Positions 8,089 through 16,360 of a stretch of DNA of 34,016 bases are shown piece after piece; the first letter of the stretch is position 1; each line of letters opens with the position of its first letter. The stretch comes from a virus. The DNA lies in IMG/VR virus record IMGVR_UViG_3300046012_000211, positions 1-34,016 of that record. One strand, 5' to 3'. Position numbers and translations under genes: made by a program. Below the pieces are notes generated by a model that was given only the letters and a program-made list of their open reading frames with translations, ran no database searches and had not been told where the DNA came from.

Positions 8089-8405
8089 GGACCATCGGAG
8101 CGATCCTGCTCGTCCTCGCCCTCGCGTCTCCAGTAAGCGCAGCGAAGACGCAAGGCTCGTGCTCGGTCACGCCCAATTCGGTGCAAGCGAACGCCACCCT
8201 CACGATCACCGCCAGCGCGAGCGTCGGGTTCGACTTCTACCTGACCGATCCCACGGCGCAGACGTGGACGTGGCCGCAGGGACCCGCAGGAACCGTGTCC
8301 TACCAGTGGGCGACTCCGCTCACAGGGAACTGGACCGTCACCGTTCGCAATACCCACTACCCGCACCCACAGTCCATCGGCTCGTGCTCGTTCAAGGTGA
8401 CGTAG
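8085..8405 (+). CDS. Secreted small Ig-like protein
   Basis: The 106-residue product begins with a clear Sec signal peptide: MRTIGAILLVLALASPVSAA, with an AxA-like cleavage near residue 20. The mature part is a single beta-rich domain (NATLTITASASVGFDFYLTD; GTVSYQWATPLTGNWTVTVR) with two Cys near its ends (GSCSV and GSCSF) that could form a disulfide outside the cytoplasm. This resembles an Ig-like fold. A secreted protein between capsid and connector genes is odd, because virion proteins are not normally exported. It could act in the host envelope, for example in superinfection exclusion or adhesion. Confidence 0.75.
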   Translation: MRTIGAILLVLALASPVSAAKTQGSCSVTPNSVQANATLTITASASVGFDFYLTDPTAQTWTWPQGPAGTVSYQWATPLTGNWTVTVRNTHYPHPQSIGSCSFKVT

Positions 8406-8939
8406 ATGCTGACGGTCGATGAGTTCCGCCTCCTCGCCACGACCGAGCGGACCGACGCCGCCCTGACGATCCTCCTCGACGCCGCAGCCGAGGACATCGT
8501 CAACGCCATCGGCCCAGCCGGTGCGGTGACCGAGCTGATCGAGGCCGAGGGCGACCTCCTCCGCCTGGGTCGTCCGGCGCAGTCGATCATCTCGGTCGTC
8601 GAGTACGGCTTCGTCTCGGCCTCGGTCGGGACGACGCTGTCCGCCGACGACTACGAGCTGAGCAGCTCGGGCCAGACCCTCCGCCGACTGCGGACCGGGA
8701 CGAACCCGCGCTTCCGCTGGTTCCGCTCGGCCGTGACCTACGAGCCGGTCAGCGACGAATCCAACCGCCGGCGCGTCCAGTTGGAGCTCGTCCAGCTCGA
8801 CCTCTCCTACTCGCCCGGGATCAGCCAGGAGACGATCGGCTCGTACTCGGTGTCGCACGGCTCGAACGCGCAATGGAACTACCAGAAGGAGCGGGCCGCG
8901 ATCCTCGCCACGCTGACCTCGGGGATCGGTGTGGCGTGA
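8406..8939 (+). CDS. Head-tail connector protein (gp6-like)
   Basis: The 177-residue protein has the layout of HK97 gp6/SPP1 gp15 adaptors: an N-terminal helical region MLTVDEFRLLATTERTDAAL, LLDAAAEDIVNAIGP, then a hydrophobic beta region (LRLGRPAQSIISVVEYG) and a YQKERAAILATL helix at the C-terminus. Adaptors form a ring beneath the portal. Its ATG follows the previous TAG directly and its stop overlaps the next GTG by 4 bases. The connector order adaptor, stopper, gp10-like, terminator matches siphovirus convention. Confidence 0.8.
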   Translation: MLTVDEFRLLATTERTDAALTILLDAAAEDIVNAIGPAGAVTELIEAEGDLLRLGRPAQSIISVVEYGFVSASVGTTLSADDYELSSSGQTLRRLRTGTNPRFRWFRSAVTYEPVSDESNRRRVQLELVQLDLSYSPGISQETIGSYSVSHGSNAQWNYQKERAAILATLTSGIGVA

Positions 8940-9331
8940 GCTTCCGCGACCGGCTTATCCATACCCTGCTCATCACCCAGACCGACCCGGCCGCGTCCCC
9001 TGACGGCACGGGCCAGTTGTTCATCGACGAGACGGGCCAGCCGATCGGCGACACGACGAGCACCGCAGGGACCGAGATCGAGTGGCAGGGCGCCATCGAG
9101 GTCCCGGGGCTCGTCCAGGAGATGACCGCCAAGTGGCCCGAGGGTCCGGGCGCCGGACCGGAGCTCGTCGACACCCGCATCTACCTGTTGCCCGACGCGA
9201 GCATCCGCGAGCTGCGCAAGATCCGGCGGACCGACATCGAGCCGCAGCAGACCTACCAGGCGGTGTTCGTCATGGACGCCGGGGGGAAGGGCCACCACCT
9301 CGAGGTCCGCGCCCGGCGGATCCCGCTGTGA
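8936..9331 (+). CDS. Head closure/stopper-like protein
   Basis: The 131-residue protein starts with SFRDRLIHTLLITQTDP and is mainly beta strand (EIEWQGAIEVPGLVQEMTA, VDTRIYLLPDASIRELRKI, YQAVFVMDAGGKGHHLEV). Size, the RLIHTLLI start and the place between adaptor and gp10-like genes match head-closure (stopper) proteins, which seal the packaged head and join the tail. Sequence similarity in this group is low, so the call leans on synteny. Both ends show GTGA overlaps. Confidence 0.7.
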   Translation: MSFRDRLIHTLLITQTDPAASPDGTGQLFIDETGQPIGDTTSTAGTEIEWQGAIEVPGLVQEMTAKWPEGPGAGPELVDTRIYLLPDASIRELRKIRRTDIEPQQTYQAVFVMDAGGKGHHLEVRARRIPL

Positions 9332-9678
9332 GCGTGTTCGGACTGTCCGGCGTTCTCGCGGGGTTCAGCGCGAAGGTCGCCGAGATCGAAGCCGCCGAGC
9401 GCGAGGGCACCGAGGCCGGCGCGAACGTCATCGCGGAGGCGTGGCGGGCGGGCATCCAATCCGAGGGGCTCGTCGATACCGGGCGATACCTGGATTCAGT
9501 CACGGTCAACCGGGATGGCGATCACGTCACGGTCTCGTCCGATGTCCCGTACGGCCCGATCCTCGAGTTCGGCGACAGCCGACAGGCCGCTCATCCGGTC
9601 GCACACCAGGCATCCGAGGAGCGCGCCTCGGAAGTGTTCGACGTGATCGGTGAGCACGTCACGCGGGCGATCCGATGA
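9328..9678 (+). CDS. HK97 gp10-like tail completion protein
   Basis: The 116-residue product has an N-terminal helical stretch (FSAKVAEIEAAEREGTEAGA) and the family hallmark near residues 48-85: GLVDTGRYLDSVTV, then VSSDVPYGPILEFGDS, the strand-turn with YxxxxEFG characteristic of HK97 gp10-family proteins. It ends in a helix (ASEERASEVFDVIGEHV). Members act at the head-tail joint or tail end. GTGA and ATGA overlaps tie it to its neighbours. Confidence 0.85.
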   Translation: MSVFGLSGVLAGFSAKVAEIEAAEREGTEAGANVIAEAWRAGIQSEGLVDTGRYLDSVTVNRDGDHVTVSSDVPYGPILEFGDSRQAAHPVAHQASEERASEVFDVIGEHVTRAIR

Positions 9679-10106
9679 GTGATCCAGAGCTCATCCGGTC
9701 AGCGGTCATCGCGGATGCCACGTTGGAGGCGCTGATCGGCGACCGGATCTACCCGGTCGTCCTGCCGCCGACCATCAAGGACCCCGCCACTGGTGCGGTC
9801 CTGTTCCCGCTCATGCCCGCGATCACCTACCAGCTCTGGACGCAACCCACCGACGCGACCCAGACCGACGAGCAGTACCGCTACCCGCGATGGCGGTTCC
9901 GGATCTGGTCTCTGTCGTACGCCGACCTCACCCCGATCGCGGTCGGGCTCGCGGCCATCTTCGGGAACCGGACCCGGACGCCCTTCGCCAGATCGCACAT
10001 CGAGTACCCACAGAGCCAGGCCGAGGGCCACGAGACCGACACGCACCGCTACTGGCGCGCGCTCGATGTCGTGGCCTTCTCGTCAGCCGGCGCCGTCAGC
10101 CAGTAA
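9675..10106 (+). CDS. Tail terminator (DUF3168-like)
   Basis: The 143-residue protein matches the tail terminator pattern: DPELIRSAVIADATLEALIG at the start, DRIYPVVLPPT, FPLMPAITYQLWTQPTD, RWRFRIWSLSYADLTPIAVG, ending HRYWRALDVVAFSS. Such proteins cap the tail tube and set the tail-head interface. It is the last of four overlapped connector genes; a gap with a strong AAAGGAG site precedes the next gene. Confidence 0.83.
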   Translation: MSDPELIRSAVIADATLEALIGDRIYPVVLPPTIKDPATGAVLFPLMPAITYQLWTQPTDATQTDEQYRYPRWRFRIWSLSYADLTPIAVGLAAIFGNRTRTPFARSHIEYPQSQAEGHETDTHRYWRALDVVAFSSAGAVSQ

Positions 10107-10119
10107 AGGAGCACGACAA

Positions 10120-10746
10120 ATGGCCGCACGAGTCCTCATCGCAGCCCAGAGCGTGGTGGGCAGCTACCCCGTCACGCCGCTCACCGCCAACGCCGCCGAT
10201 CTCGTCGAGACCGCCGGCGACGCGACCAACGGTCACTACACCCCGATCGTCGAGGGCAAGACGGTCGTCATCGCCCACAACACGGGAGCCGGTGCGCGGA
10301 CGGTGACGTTCACCTCGTCGGTCGACACCTACAACCGCCTCGGCACGATCACCGCCTACTCGCTCGGAGCCGGTGAGATCAGCCTGCCGTTCGGGCCGTT
10401 CAAGGTGAACGGCTGGTCGAACGTCGGCCCCGACGTCGCCCTCGCCGACCCGTCGGCCGCGACCGACGACATCATCGACACGACCGGCGCCCACGGCTTC
10501 GCCGTCAACGACGTCGTCCGCTTCACGTCCCTGACCGGCGGCAGCGGGCTCGTCACCGACACCGACTACTACGTCGTGTCCACCTCGCTCGGGTCGACCA
10601 CCTTCCGCGTCGCGGCCAGCCGCTCCGGCGCGCCGCTGGGCTTCAGCACCGACATCACGGCGGGCACGGTCGTCAAGGTCTCGGACTACCTCTGGATCGA
10701 CGAGAGCCATGCCGAAGTGAAGATCGCCGTCATCACCCTGCCGTAG
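10120..10746 (+). CDS. Phage structural protein, tail-associated, function unknown
   Basis: The 208-residue protein starts 8 bases after AAAGGAG (10105-10111). The first half is beta-rich (GKTVVIAHNTGAGARTVTFT; ISLPFGPFKVNGWSNV). Residues about 120-190 contain HGFAVNDVVRFTSLTGGSG, TDYYVVSTSLGSTTFRVA and SGAPLGFSTDITAG, a recurring beta module in phage tail and fibre proteins. It sits directly before the tail tube, so a tail decoration or initiation role is plausible but unproven. Confidence 0.75.
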   Translation: MAARVLIAAQSVVGSYPVTPLTANAADLVETAGDATNGHYTPIVEGKTVVIAHNTGAGARTVTFTSSVDTYNRLGTITAYSLGAGEISLPFGPFKVNGWSNVGPDVALADPSAATDDIIDTTGAHGFAVNDVVRFTSLTGGSGLVTDTDYYVVSTSLGSTTFRVAASRSGAPLGFSTDITAGTVVKVSDYLWIDESHAEVKIAVITLP

Positions 10747-10771
10747 CGCCGGCTGAAAGGAACCAACGCAC

Positions 10772-11173
10772 ATGTCAAACGCTGTCGCCGGCCCCGGCTG
10801 GCTCCTCGCCCACAACGGGAACACGATCGAAGAGGTCATCGACATCTCGGGTCCGGAGCAGAAGGCCGAGAAGGACGACGTCACCAACCAGTCCTCGACG
10901 GGCTTCTACAAGGAATGGATCCCGACGCTGTTGGACGGCGGAGACGTTTCGTTCAACTGCAACTACATCCCGGGCTCGACGACCCAGCAGGGGCTCCTGA
11001 CCGCGATGCAGGCCCGGACGCTCGAGTCGTTCACCCTCACCCCGCCGAGCCCGTACGCCTCGGAGGTCATCAGCTTCTCTGCCTACTGCGTGGACTGGGA
11101 CATCAAGACCCCGCACTCGAAGAAGGCGACCCTCCAGATCAAGCTCGCCGTCACCGGCCCCGTCACCCTCTAG
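10772..11173 (+). CDS. Major tail tube protein
   Basis: The 133-residue product resembles siphovirus tail tube proteins: GWLLAHNGNTIEEVIDISGP, VTNQSSTGFYKEWIPTLLDG, DVSFNCNYIPGSTTQQGLL, then the hydrophobic core strand SEVISFSAYCVDWDIKTP and the terminal KKATLQIKLAVTGPVTL. The G-x-V-x-F-N-C-N-Y-x-P pattern with the DWD strand and terminal ITG/VTG is typical. It has its own SD (GAAAGGAA). The tail chaperone and tape measure follow after one small inserted gene. Confidence 0.85.
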   Translation: MSNAVAGPGWLLAHNGNTIEEVIDISGPEQKAEKDDVTNQSSTGFYKEWIPTLLDGGDVSFNCNYIPGSTTQQGLLTAMQARTLESFTLTPPSPYASEVISFSAYCVDWDIKTPHSKKATLQIKLAVTGPVTL

Positions 11174-11198
11174 CCGTTTGTACCAATAGCGGTGAGAC

Positions 11199-11414
11199 AT
11201 GGGCAATACGCCCCACCGCCCGCAGCGGTCCCTGCTCGTCTGGCGAGCTGGCGACAACTCGGGCGACACCCCGGCCACGATCCTGCTGGCCGTCATTGAG
11301 CGCCTGAAGACCGAGAACCGACTGGAGCCGGACCGTGAGATCAGCCTCGCGATCCAGCGCTGCCAGGAGGGTCTCCACTGGATTCGAGACGTAGAAGAGA
11401 AGAGGTCAAAATGA
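11199..11414 (+). CDS. Acb2/Tad1-like small protein, candidate anti-CBASS
   Basis: The 71-residue protein has a C-terminal helical region with DREISLAIQRCQEGLHW. This resembles the conserved helix of Acb2-type proteins (pattern R-E-x-S-L-A, then E-x-L-x-W), preceded by a helix (ATILLAVIERLKTEN) and a short acidic/Pro turn. Acb2 proteins are small helical multimers that bind cyclic nucleotides and block CBASS immunity. The gene sits between tail tube and tail chaperone where no structural protein is expected, has only a weak GGTGAGA site, and overlaps the next start by 4 bases. The assignment rests on short-motif resemblance and remains tentative. Confidence 0.5.
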   Translation: MGNTPHRPQRSLLVWRAGDNSGDTPATILLAVIERLKTENRLEPDREISLAIQRCQEGLHWIRDVEEKRSK

Positions 11415-11842
11415 CCAGCAAGCCGAAGATCCTGACCCGCGACGACATCCTCGCGAAGCGTGCGCCACGCACCGAACTTGAGCCGACCCCGGAGTGGGGC
11501 GGTGGCAGCGTCATCGTCAAGGCCATGACCGGGGCCGAGCGCGGCGAGTTCGAGATGAGCTCGATGCGGATCATCCCCGGCGCTCCGGGCGAAGCCCCGA
11601 CGACGCAGATCGTCCACCCCGAGCTCGCCCGCGTGCGCCTCGTGTCGATGACAGCGGTTGACGAATCCGGCGCCCGCCTCTTCACCGAGGCCGACCTTGT
11701 CGCGCTCGGCGAGCTCGACGCGGCTCCGCTCGATCGGATCGCTGACCGAGCCCGCCGCCTGTCCGGCCTGACGAAGAAGGACATGGAGGCGTTGACCACC
11801 GGCCTAAAAGCCGACCCGAACGGTTCCTCTGGTTCCGACTGA
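11411..11842 (+). CDS. Tail assembly chaperone, short form (gpG-like)
   Basis: The 143-residue protein has the usual chaperone plan: TRDDILAKRAPRTELEPTPE, a central beta part GGGSVIVKAMTGAERGEFEM, VRLVSMTAVDESGARLFTE and a C-terminal helical segment RIADRARRLSGLTKKDMEAL. It coats the tape measure during tail assembly. As in lambda G/GT, the upstream frame ends soon after a slip-prone stretch (ctaaaag, 11804-11810) and a conserved extension lies in the -1 frame. It starts at an ATGA overlap with the small 11199 gene. Confidence 0.85.
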   Translation: MTSKPKILTRDDILAKRAPRTELEPTPEWGGGSVIVKAMTGAERGEFEMSSMRIIPGAPGEAPTTQIVHPELARVRLVSMTAVDESGARLFTEADLVALGELDAAPLDRIADRARRLSGLTKKDMEALTTGLKADPNGSSGSD

Positions 11843-12039
11843 CCCGTGAGCTCGGTCACCCGTCCGTCGCAGCCTGCCAAGAAGCGGTGAACTCCGCCGA
11901 GTTCTCCGAGTGGATCGCGTTCTGGACCGTCGAGGCCGAGCACCAGCAGCCCGCGGCTGAGCGTCCGCCGACACCGGACGAGCTGACCGCGAAGATCCAC
12001 GCCACGTTCTCCCGGTTCAAGCGTCGCCCGAAGGACTGA
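11804..12039 (+). CDS. Tail assembly chaperone extension (gpT-like) made by -1 frameshift
   Basis: In the -1 frame relative to the 11411 gene, an open stretch ends at TGA 12037-12039 with no credible start of its own. Its reading PERFLWFRLTRELGHPSVAA, then FSEWIAFWTVEAE and a C-terminal basic FSRFKRRPKD, closely resembles the T-part of siphovirus GT chaperones. The likely slip is at cta-aaa-gcc (11804-11812): AAA can re-pair with AAA in -1, while the CTA codon pairs poorly, so a single-tRNA slip on A-AAA-G is more likely than a canonical heptamer. The fusion would be about 210 residues. The tape measure ATG follows 4 bases after the stop. Confidence 0.82.
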
Positions 12040-12043
12040 CTGA

Positions 12044-14677
12044 ATGGCGATTGTCGGCGAGCTCGTCACGGTCCTGCTGGGCAACAACACGCAGCTCATG
12101 GCGAGCGTCGCCCAGTCCGAGGCCGCCCTGAAGGGCTACTCGTCGACCGCATCGAACCATCACAGCATCGTCGCGGGTGCCGCCCACGCGGCGGGCGTGG
12201 CGATGCTCGCCACCGGCGCCGTAGCCGCGGTCGGGTTGGGGTTCGCGGCGAAGTCGGCCGGCGACTTCCAAGAGCAGATGGCGATCATCAACACGATCGC
12301 CCACCAGACGCCCGAGGAGCTGACCAAGACCGGCGACTCGATCCGGGCGATGGCGCAGTCCACCGGCGAGCCGCTCTCGACGATGACCAAGGCGTTCTAC
12401 GACCTCCTCTCGGCGGGCGTGCCAGCGGGTCAGGCGATGGCGGTCCTGAAGGACTCGACGACCCTCGCGATCGGTGGCCTCGCGACGACCGAGCAGACCG
12501 TCGATCTGCTGACGTCCGCGATCAACTCGTACCACCTCAACACCGCTGGGGCCGCGAAGGCGACCGACCAGTTCGCCCTCGCGGTCCAGGACGGCAAGCT
12601 GACCGCCGACCAGATCGCGTCGACCTTCGCCGATGTCGCCCCGCTCGCGAGCCAGATGCACGTCGGCATCGACGAGATCGCCGCGAGCTACGCCGTCCTG
12701 ACCGCCCGCGGCACGCCGGCCGCCGAGACGACGACCCAGATGAACCGGGCGATGGTCGAGATGCTGAAGCCGAACGCGGACCTCAACGATCTCCAGGAGA
12801 AGACGCACCTGAACTTCGCCAAGATCGCTGGCGAGAAGGGCGTCGTCGTCGCCCTCCAGGAGATGCGCGAGGCCGCCGAGAAGAACAACGTCCCGTTCCA
12901 GGACCTGTTCGGCCGGCTCGACGGGTTCAAGTTTGCCCTCGCCACCACGGGTCCGAACTTCGCCGCCTACGCGACCGAGCTCGAGAAGATGCACCACGCC
13001 AACGGCACCGCGGCGGCGCAGGCCGAGGAGCGGATGGGCACGTTCCACCGCCAGACGGCGATCCTCGGCGAGACGTTCGGCAACCTGCTCATCACGGTCG
13101 GCACTCCCCTGCTGCCGTTCCTCACCGACCTCGTCTCGCACATCAGCGCGGGCGTCGATGCCGTCGGGGACTGGATCGACACGTTCCCGAACCTCGGTGC
13201 CGCGCTCGCGAGCATCCCGCCCCACCTCGCGGCGGTCGCCAACGACTTTGTCGGGCGCATCCCGCAGATGGCGCAGGCGTTTGCGGGATGGATCGCTCCG
13301 ATGATCCCGGTGGCCCTTGCTCAGCTCGGTGACTTCGCGGGGCAGATCGGCGCGTGGATCAGCGCGCAGGCTCCCGGCTGGCTGGCGCAAGTTCAGACGT
13401 GGGCCGGTGCCTTCATCGGCTGGATCGGGCCGATGATCCCGCCGGCGCTTGCAGCGCTCGGCGATCTCGCGAGCCAGGTCGCGGCATGGATCGTCGCGCA
13501 GGCTCCGGCGTGGCTCGATCAGCTCGGGGTCTGGGCATCGGCGTTCGTGGACTGGATCGGGCCGATGATCGAGACGGCCATCGGCGCGCTCGGCGATCTC
13601 GCGACTCGGGTCGTTGCGTGGATCGGCGCACAGGACTGGGCCGGCGCGATCCAGAAGTGGGCCGGCATCTTCATCGACTGGATCGGCCCGATGGTCGGCA
13701 GGGCGATCGACGCGCTCGGCGCCCTCGCCACTCAGGTCATCACATGGCTGGGACAGCAGATCGGCCCGATCGGTGCAGCGGCAATCCCGATTGGCGCGGC
13801 CATCGCCAACGCCGTCGTCGGCGCGCTCGGCAAGCTGCCCGGTCTCCTCGGTGATGCGATCGGTAACGCGACCAAGAACTTCGACGCCTCCAAGATCCCA
13901 GGCAACCTCGCGACGATCCTCGGTGGGACAGCGATCCTCGGCGCGGTCGCCGTCGCCGGTCAGGCGGTCGGTGCCGCCTACGCGATGGCGATGGCGAAGG
14001 CAGCCGCGGTTGTAGACCAGATCAAGACACTCCTGTCGGCGGCGCTCAAGGCGGAGCAGGCAGCGATCTCGACGGCCGTTGGGGTCGTCGGTGGGGTGGT
14101 CGGGTCCGCGTTCCAGGCGGCGTTCAGCTTCGCCGCGACGGCACTGTCGGGGTTGCTTGGAGTCTTCAGGGCAGCGCTGACGCCGGTCGCCGCGGAGATG
14201 GCGCTGGCGGCCGGGCCGATCGGCTCCACGATCGGCGTCGCGCTCGATGCCGGGATCGCGACCGGGATCGCGCTCGGTCCAGCCGTGATCGGCGTCGCGC
14301 TCCTCGCCGCGGTGACCGCTGCCGCTGCGAAGCTCGGCCCGCAGTTCGTCCAACCGGATGTGCCGGGTGGCAATGAGGTTGGTCCGATCCTCGGCTACGC
14401 AGACGGCGGCTGGGTCGGGCTCCACGGCCCCCAGATGGCGATGGTCGGCGAGAACGGCCCCGAGTACATCGTCCCGAACCATCAGATCAACCGAGCCGCC
14501 TCGCGGAGCGGTCAGGGTCAGGGTGGCGGTGAGGGCGGCACGACGCATGTCCACAACTACATCACGGTCCAGATCGACGGCGATCAAGTGGCAAAGAAGG
14601 TCGACGAACGGCTGTTCAATACCGCGTCGGGCTTCAACTCTGGCTTCACCTCGCTTCCCGGAACGACGGGCGCGTAG
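12044..14677 (+). CDS. Tape measure protein
   Basis: The 877-residue protein is by far the longest tail protein. The N-terminal third carries the TP901-type tape measure domain: DFQEQMAIINTIAHQTPEEL, FYDLLSAGVPAGQAMAVLKD, TEQTVDLLTSAINSYHLN, FADVAPLASQMHVGIDEIAA, TRGTP-like loop and MNRAMVEML. The middle holds four Trp-rich repeats (13286 onward) and hydrophobic helices. The end has GGWVGLHGPQMAMVGENGPE, the common C-terminal tape measure motif. It sets tail length; at about 1.5 angstrom per residue the tail would be near 130 nm (rule of thumb). Confidence 0.93.
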   Translation: MAIVGELVTVLLGNNTQLMASVAQSEAALKGYSSTASNHHSIVAGAAHAAGVAMLATGAVAAVGLGFAAKSAGDFQEQMAIINTIAHQTPEELTKTGDSIRAMAQSTGEPLSTMTKAFYDLLSAGVPAGQAMAVLKDSTTLAIGGLATTEQTVDLLTSAINSYHLNTAGAAKATDQFALAVQDGKLTADQIASTFADVAPLASQMHVGIDEIAASYAVLTARGTPAAETTTQMNRAMVEMLKPNADLNDLQEKTHLNFAKIAGEKGVVVALQEMREAAEKNNVPFQDLFGRLDGFKFALATTGPNFAAYATELEKMHHANGTAAAQAEERMGTFHRQTAILGETFGNLLITVGTPLLPFLTDLVSHISAGVDAVGDWIDTFPNLGAALASIPPHLAAVANDFVGRIPQMAQAFAGWIAPMIPVALAQLGDFAGQIGAWISAQAPGWLAQVQTWAGAFIGWIGPMIPPALAALGDLASQVAAWIVAQAPAWLDQLGVWASAFVDWIGPMIETAIGALGDLATRVVAWIGAQDWAGAIQKWAGIFIDWIGPMVGRAIDALGALATQVITWLGQQIGPIGAAAIPIGAAIANAVVGALGKLPGLLGDAIGNATKNFDASKIPGNLATILGGTAILGAVAVAGQAVGAAYAMAMAKAAAVVDQIKTLLSAALKAEQAAISTAVGVVGGVVGSAFQAAFSFAATALSGLLGVFRAALTPVAAEMALAAGPIGSTIGVALDAGIATGIALGPAVIGVALLAAVTAAAAKLGPQFVQPDVPGGNEVGPILGYADGGWVGLHGPQMAMVGENGPEYIVPNHQINRAASRSGQGQGGGEGGTTHVHNYITVQIDGDQVAKKVDERLFNTASGFNSGFTSLPGTTGA
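13286..13780 (+). repeat. Four tandem 42-44 residue Trp-rich repeats in the tape measure
   Basis: Repeats begin at 13286, 13418, 13550 and 13676 (periods 132, 132 and 126 bp). Each opens [G/D]WI[G/A]PM[I/V], continues with A-L-G-D-[L/F]-A-x-[Q/R]-[V/I], a Trp, then a second amphipathic helix with W-A and F-[I/V]; the last is partial. Such repeats change tape measure length in steps of about 44 residues. Confidence 0.85.
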
Positions 14678-16360
14678 ATGGCCTACGCGGAGCTGTCGAT
14701 CAACGGCGAGGCCATGCCGGGTCCGGGTGACAGTGCGCCCCACGGGACGTGGGAGTGGGGCGCGACGTGGGAGCAGCGAATCGACGGGGTCGGACAGGCG
14801 AGCGTCGTCGTCCAGGACCGTGACACGAGCTCGTCAGTCGAGTACGCGAAGGGCATCAAGAGCACGCTGGACGACGTCGGAACGTCGGGCTTCCGGGGCG
14901 TCACCGATGGCTGGCGGGACGTCCTGAAGCTGACCGACGGAGCGGGGGCCAACCTGTTCTGGGGCGAGGTGACGAACGCCGATCTCCTGCTCCCGACCGG
15001 TCACCCCTACCGGCGCTGGAACCTGTCGGCGAGCGACTTCAACACCCTCTTTGACCAGCGCCTCGTCGGGGTTCCCGACGGGTACACCTGGATCAGCATC
15101 GACGGCGGGCAGACCCACATCGCGGTCGATCCCAACGCGAAGGGATTGAGCCGCGACGGCGATACGTTGAAAGCGCTGCTCGACACCTACGTCCGGCTTC
15201 CGCTGCTCGAGCCGGCGCCCTCGCACACGGGGAGCACCTGGACGTTCGACGAGCTCGGCTCGACGACCTACGTCCGCAACTGGATCCCGCGCCGGATCAT
15301 GCTCGACCCCGCGACTGGCGAGTCCCGGTTGCAGTGGCGCCAGACGACCCTCCGCGCGGCGATCGACGAGATGCGCGGCCTCGCGGGGTTTCCGATCTAC
15401 TGCTGGATCGACCCCGACCTCGAGGTCCACTGGGAATCGCTGCCCGGTCCCGACATCTCGGACACCTCGGGTGCCCTCCCGCTCCTGCTGCCGAGGCATC
15501 CGATCAACCGACCCGCCCCCGCCACCCTCGTCCACGAGGACGTCGCCAACCACTCCACCTCGATCGGGTTCCGCGACCTGAAGATCACCTATGACGCGAC
15601 GTACATGCCCCAGCAGGCGTACGTCAACGGCACGACCGACTTCGTCTACGCCGGCGCCACCCGCTGGCAGGGGACGGGCTTCGCGCCGCACTTGATCGAG
15701 CGCGACCAGAAGCCCTACTGGCGCCAGATCAGCGTCGATGCGGAAGCGGTGACGGATCGGGAGAAGATCGCCGTCGCGAAGGCGTACCAGTCGTTCAACA
15801 ACCGCTCGCGCATCCGCGGGACCGTGACGGTCGGCTCCGACAAGGACGTCATCGACACCTGGCGGGTGGGACAGCAGATCAAGATCTTCGACGCCCGCCT
15901 TCCCCCGTCCCTGTACGGGAAGGCGATGCCGATCCAGGCCGTCCGGGGATCACTGAAGGCGGGTCAGCCCTTCCGGGTCTACACCCTCGAGTTCGGGGAC
16001 TTCCCGATCGCGCGGTTCAGCCAGAAGTACCGCAGCCAGCCGCAGAAGATCCACCCGACCCGACTGCCGGCGCGCAAGCACAAGATCTACATGCCGACGA
16101 CCCACCTCCGGCCCTCGACCGCGTACACGATCTACTCGCAGATGGTCGATGCCTCGGACAAGCCCGTGCGGCGCGGCGGGATCCCGGTCGATTGGTCGCT
16201 CGTGACGAAGGACCGGGCCGGCGTGGCGGTGTCAGCGGGGACGCTCGTCGCGATCACGTCCGAGACCGACGAGCACGGCCGAACCGCCGCGACGCTGACG
16301 ACCGGGGCGACCACCGACCTCCACTACCACGTCACCGCTCGCACCGCCCCGCAGACATGA
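14678..16360 (+). CDS. Tail/baseplate protein with C-terminal Ig-like domain
   Basis: The 560-residue protein follows the tape measure with no gap, the place of distal tail or baseplate hub proteins. Its first part reads as a siphovirus tail protein: AYAELSINGEAMPGPGDSAP, WEWGATWEQRIDGVGQASVV, WRDVLKLTDGAGANLFWGEV, then a long region with FPIYCWIDPDLEVHWES and VGQQIKIFDARLPPSLYGK. Residues about 475-560 form a Big-1-like Ig domain (LRPSTAYTIYSQMVDASDKP; GIPVDWSLVT; TDEHGRTAATLTTG). It probably links the tail tip to receptor-binding proteins. Confidence 0.75.
   Translation: MAYAELSINGEAMPGPGDSAPHGTWEWGATWEQRIDGVGQASVVVQDRDTSSSVEYAKGIKSTLDDVGTSGFRGVTDGWRDVLKLTDGAGANLFWGEVTNADLLLPTGHPYRRWNLSASDFNTLFDQRLVGVPDGYTWISIDGGQTHIAVDPNAKGLSRDGDTLKALLDTYVRLPLLEPAPSHTGSTWTFDELGSTTYVRNWIPRRIMLDPATGESRLQWRQTTLRAAIDEMRGLAGFPIYCWIDPDLEVHWESLPGPDISDTSGALPLLLPRHPINRPAPATLVHEDVANHSTSIGFRDLKITYDATYMPQQAYVNGTTDFVYAGATRWQGTGFAPHLIERDQKPYWRQISVDAEAVTDREKIAVAKAYQSFNNRSRIRGTVTVGSDKDVIDTWRVGQQIKIFDARLPPSLYGKAMPIQAVRGSLKAGQPFRVYTLEFGDFPIARFSQKYRSQPQKIHPTRLPARKHKIYMPTTHLRPSTAYTIYSQMVDASDKPVRRGGIPVDWSLVTKDRAGVAVSAGTLVAITSETDEHGRTAATLTTGATTDLHYHVTARTAPQT

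Noticed and set aside
12017-14743. Minus-strand open frame of 908 codons opposite the tape measure
   Set aside because: It is a shadow of the biased tape measure codons, rich in Arg/Asp repeats with no motif or ribosome site, and it covers a well-supported plus-strand gene.
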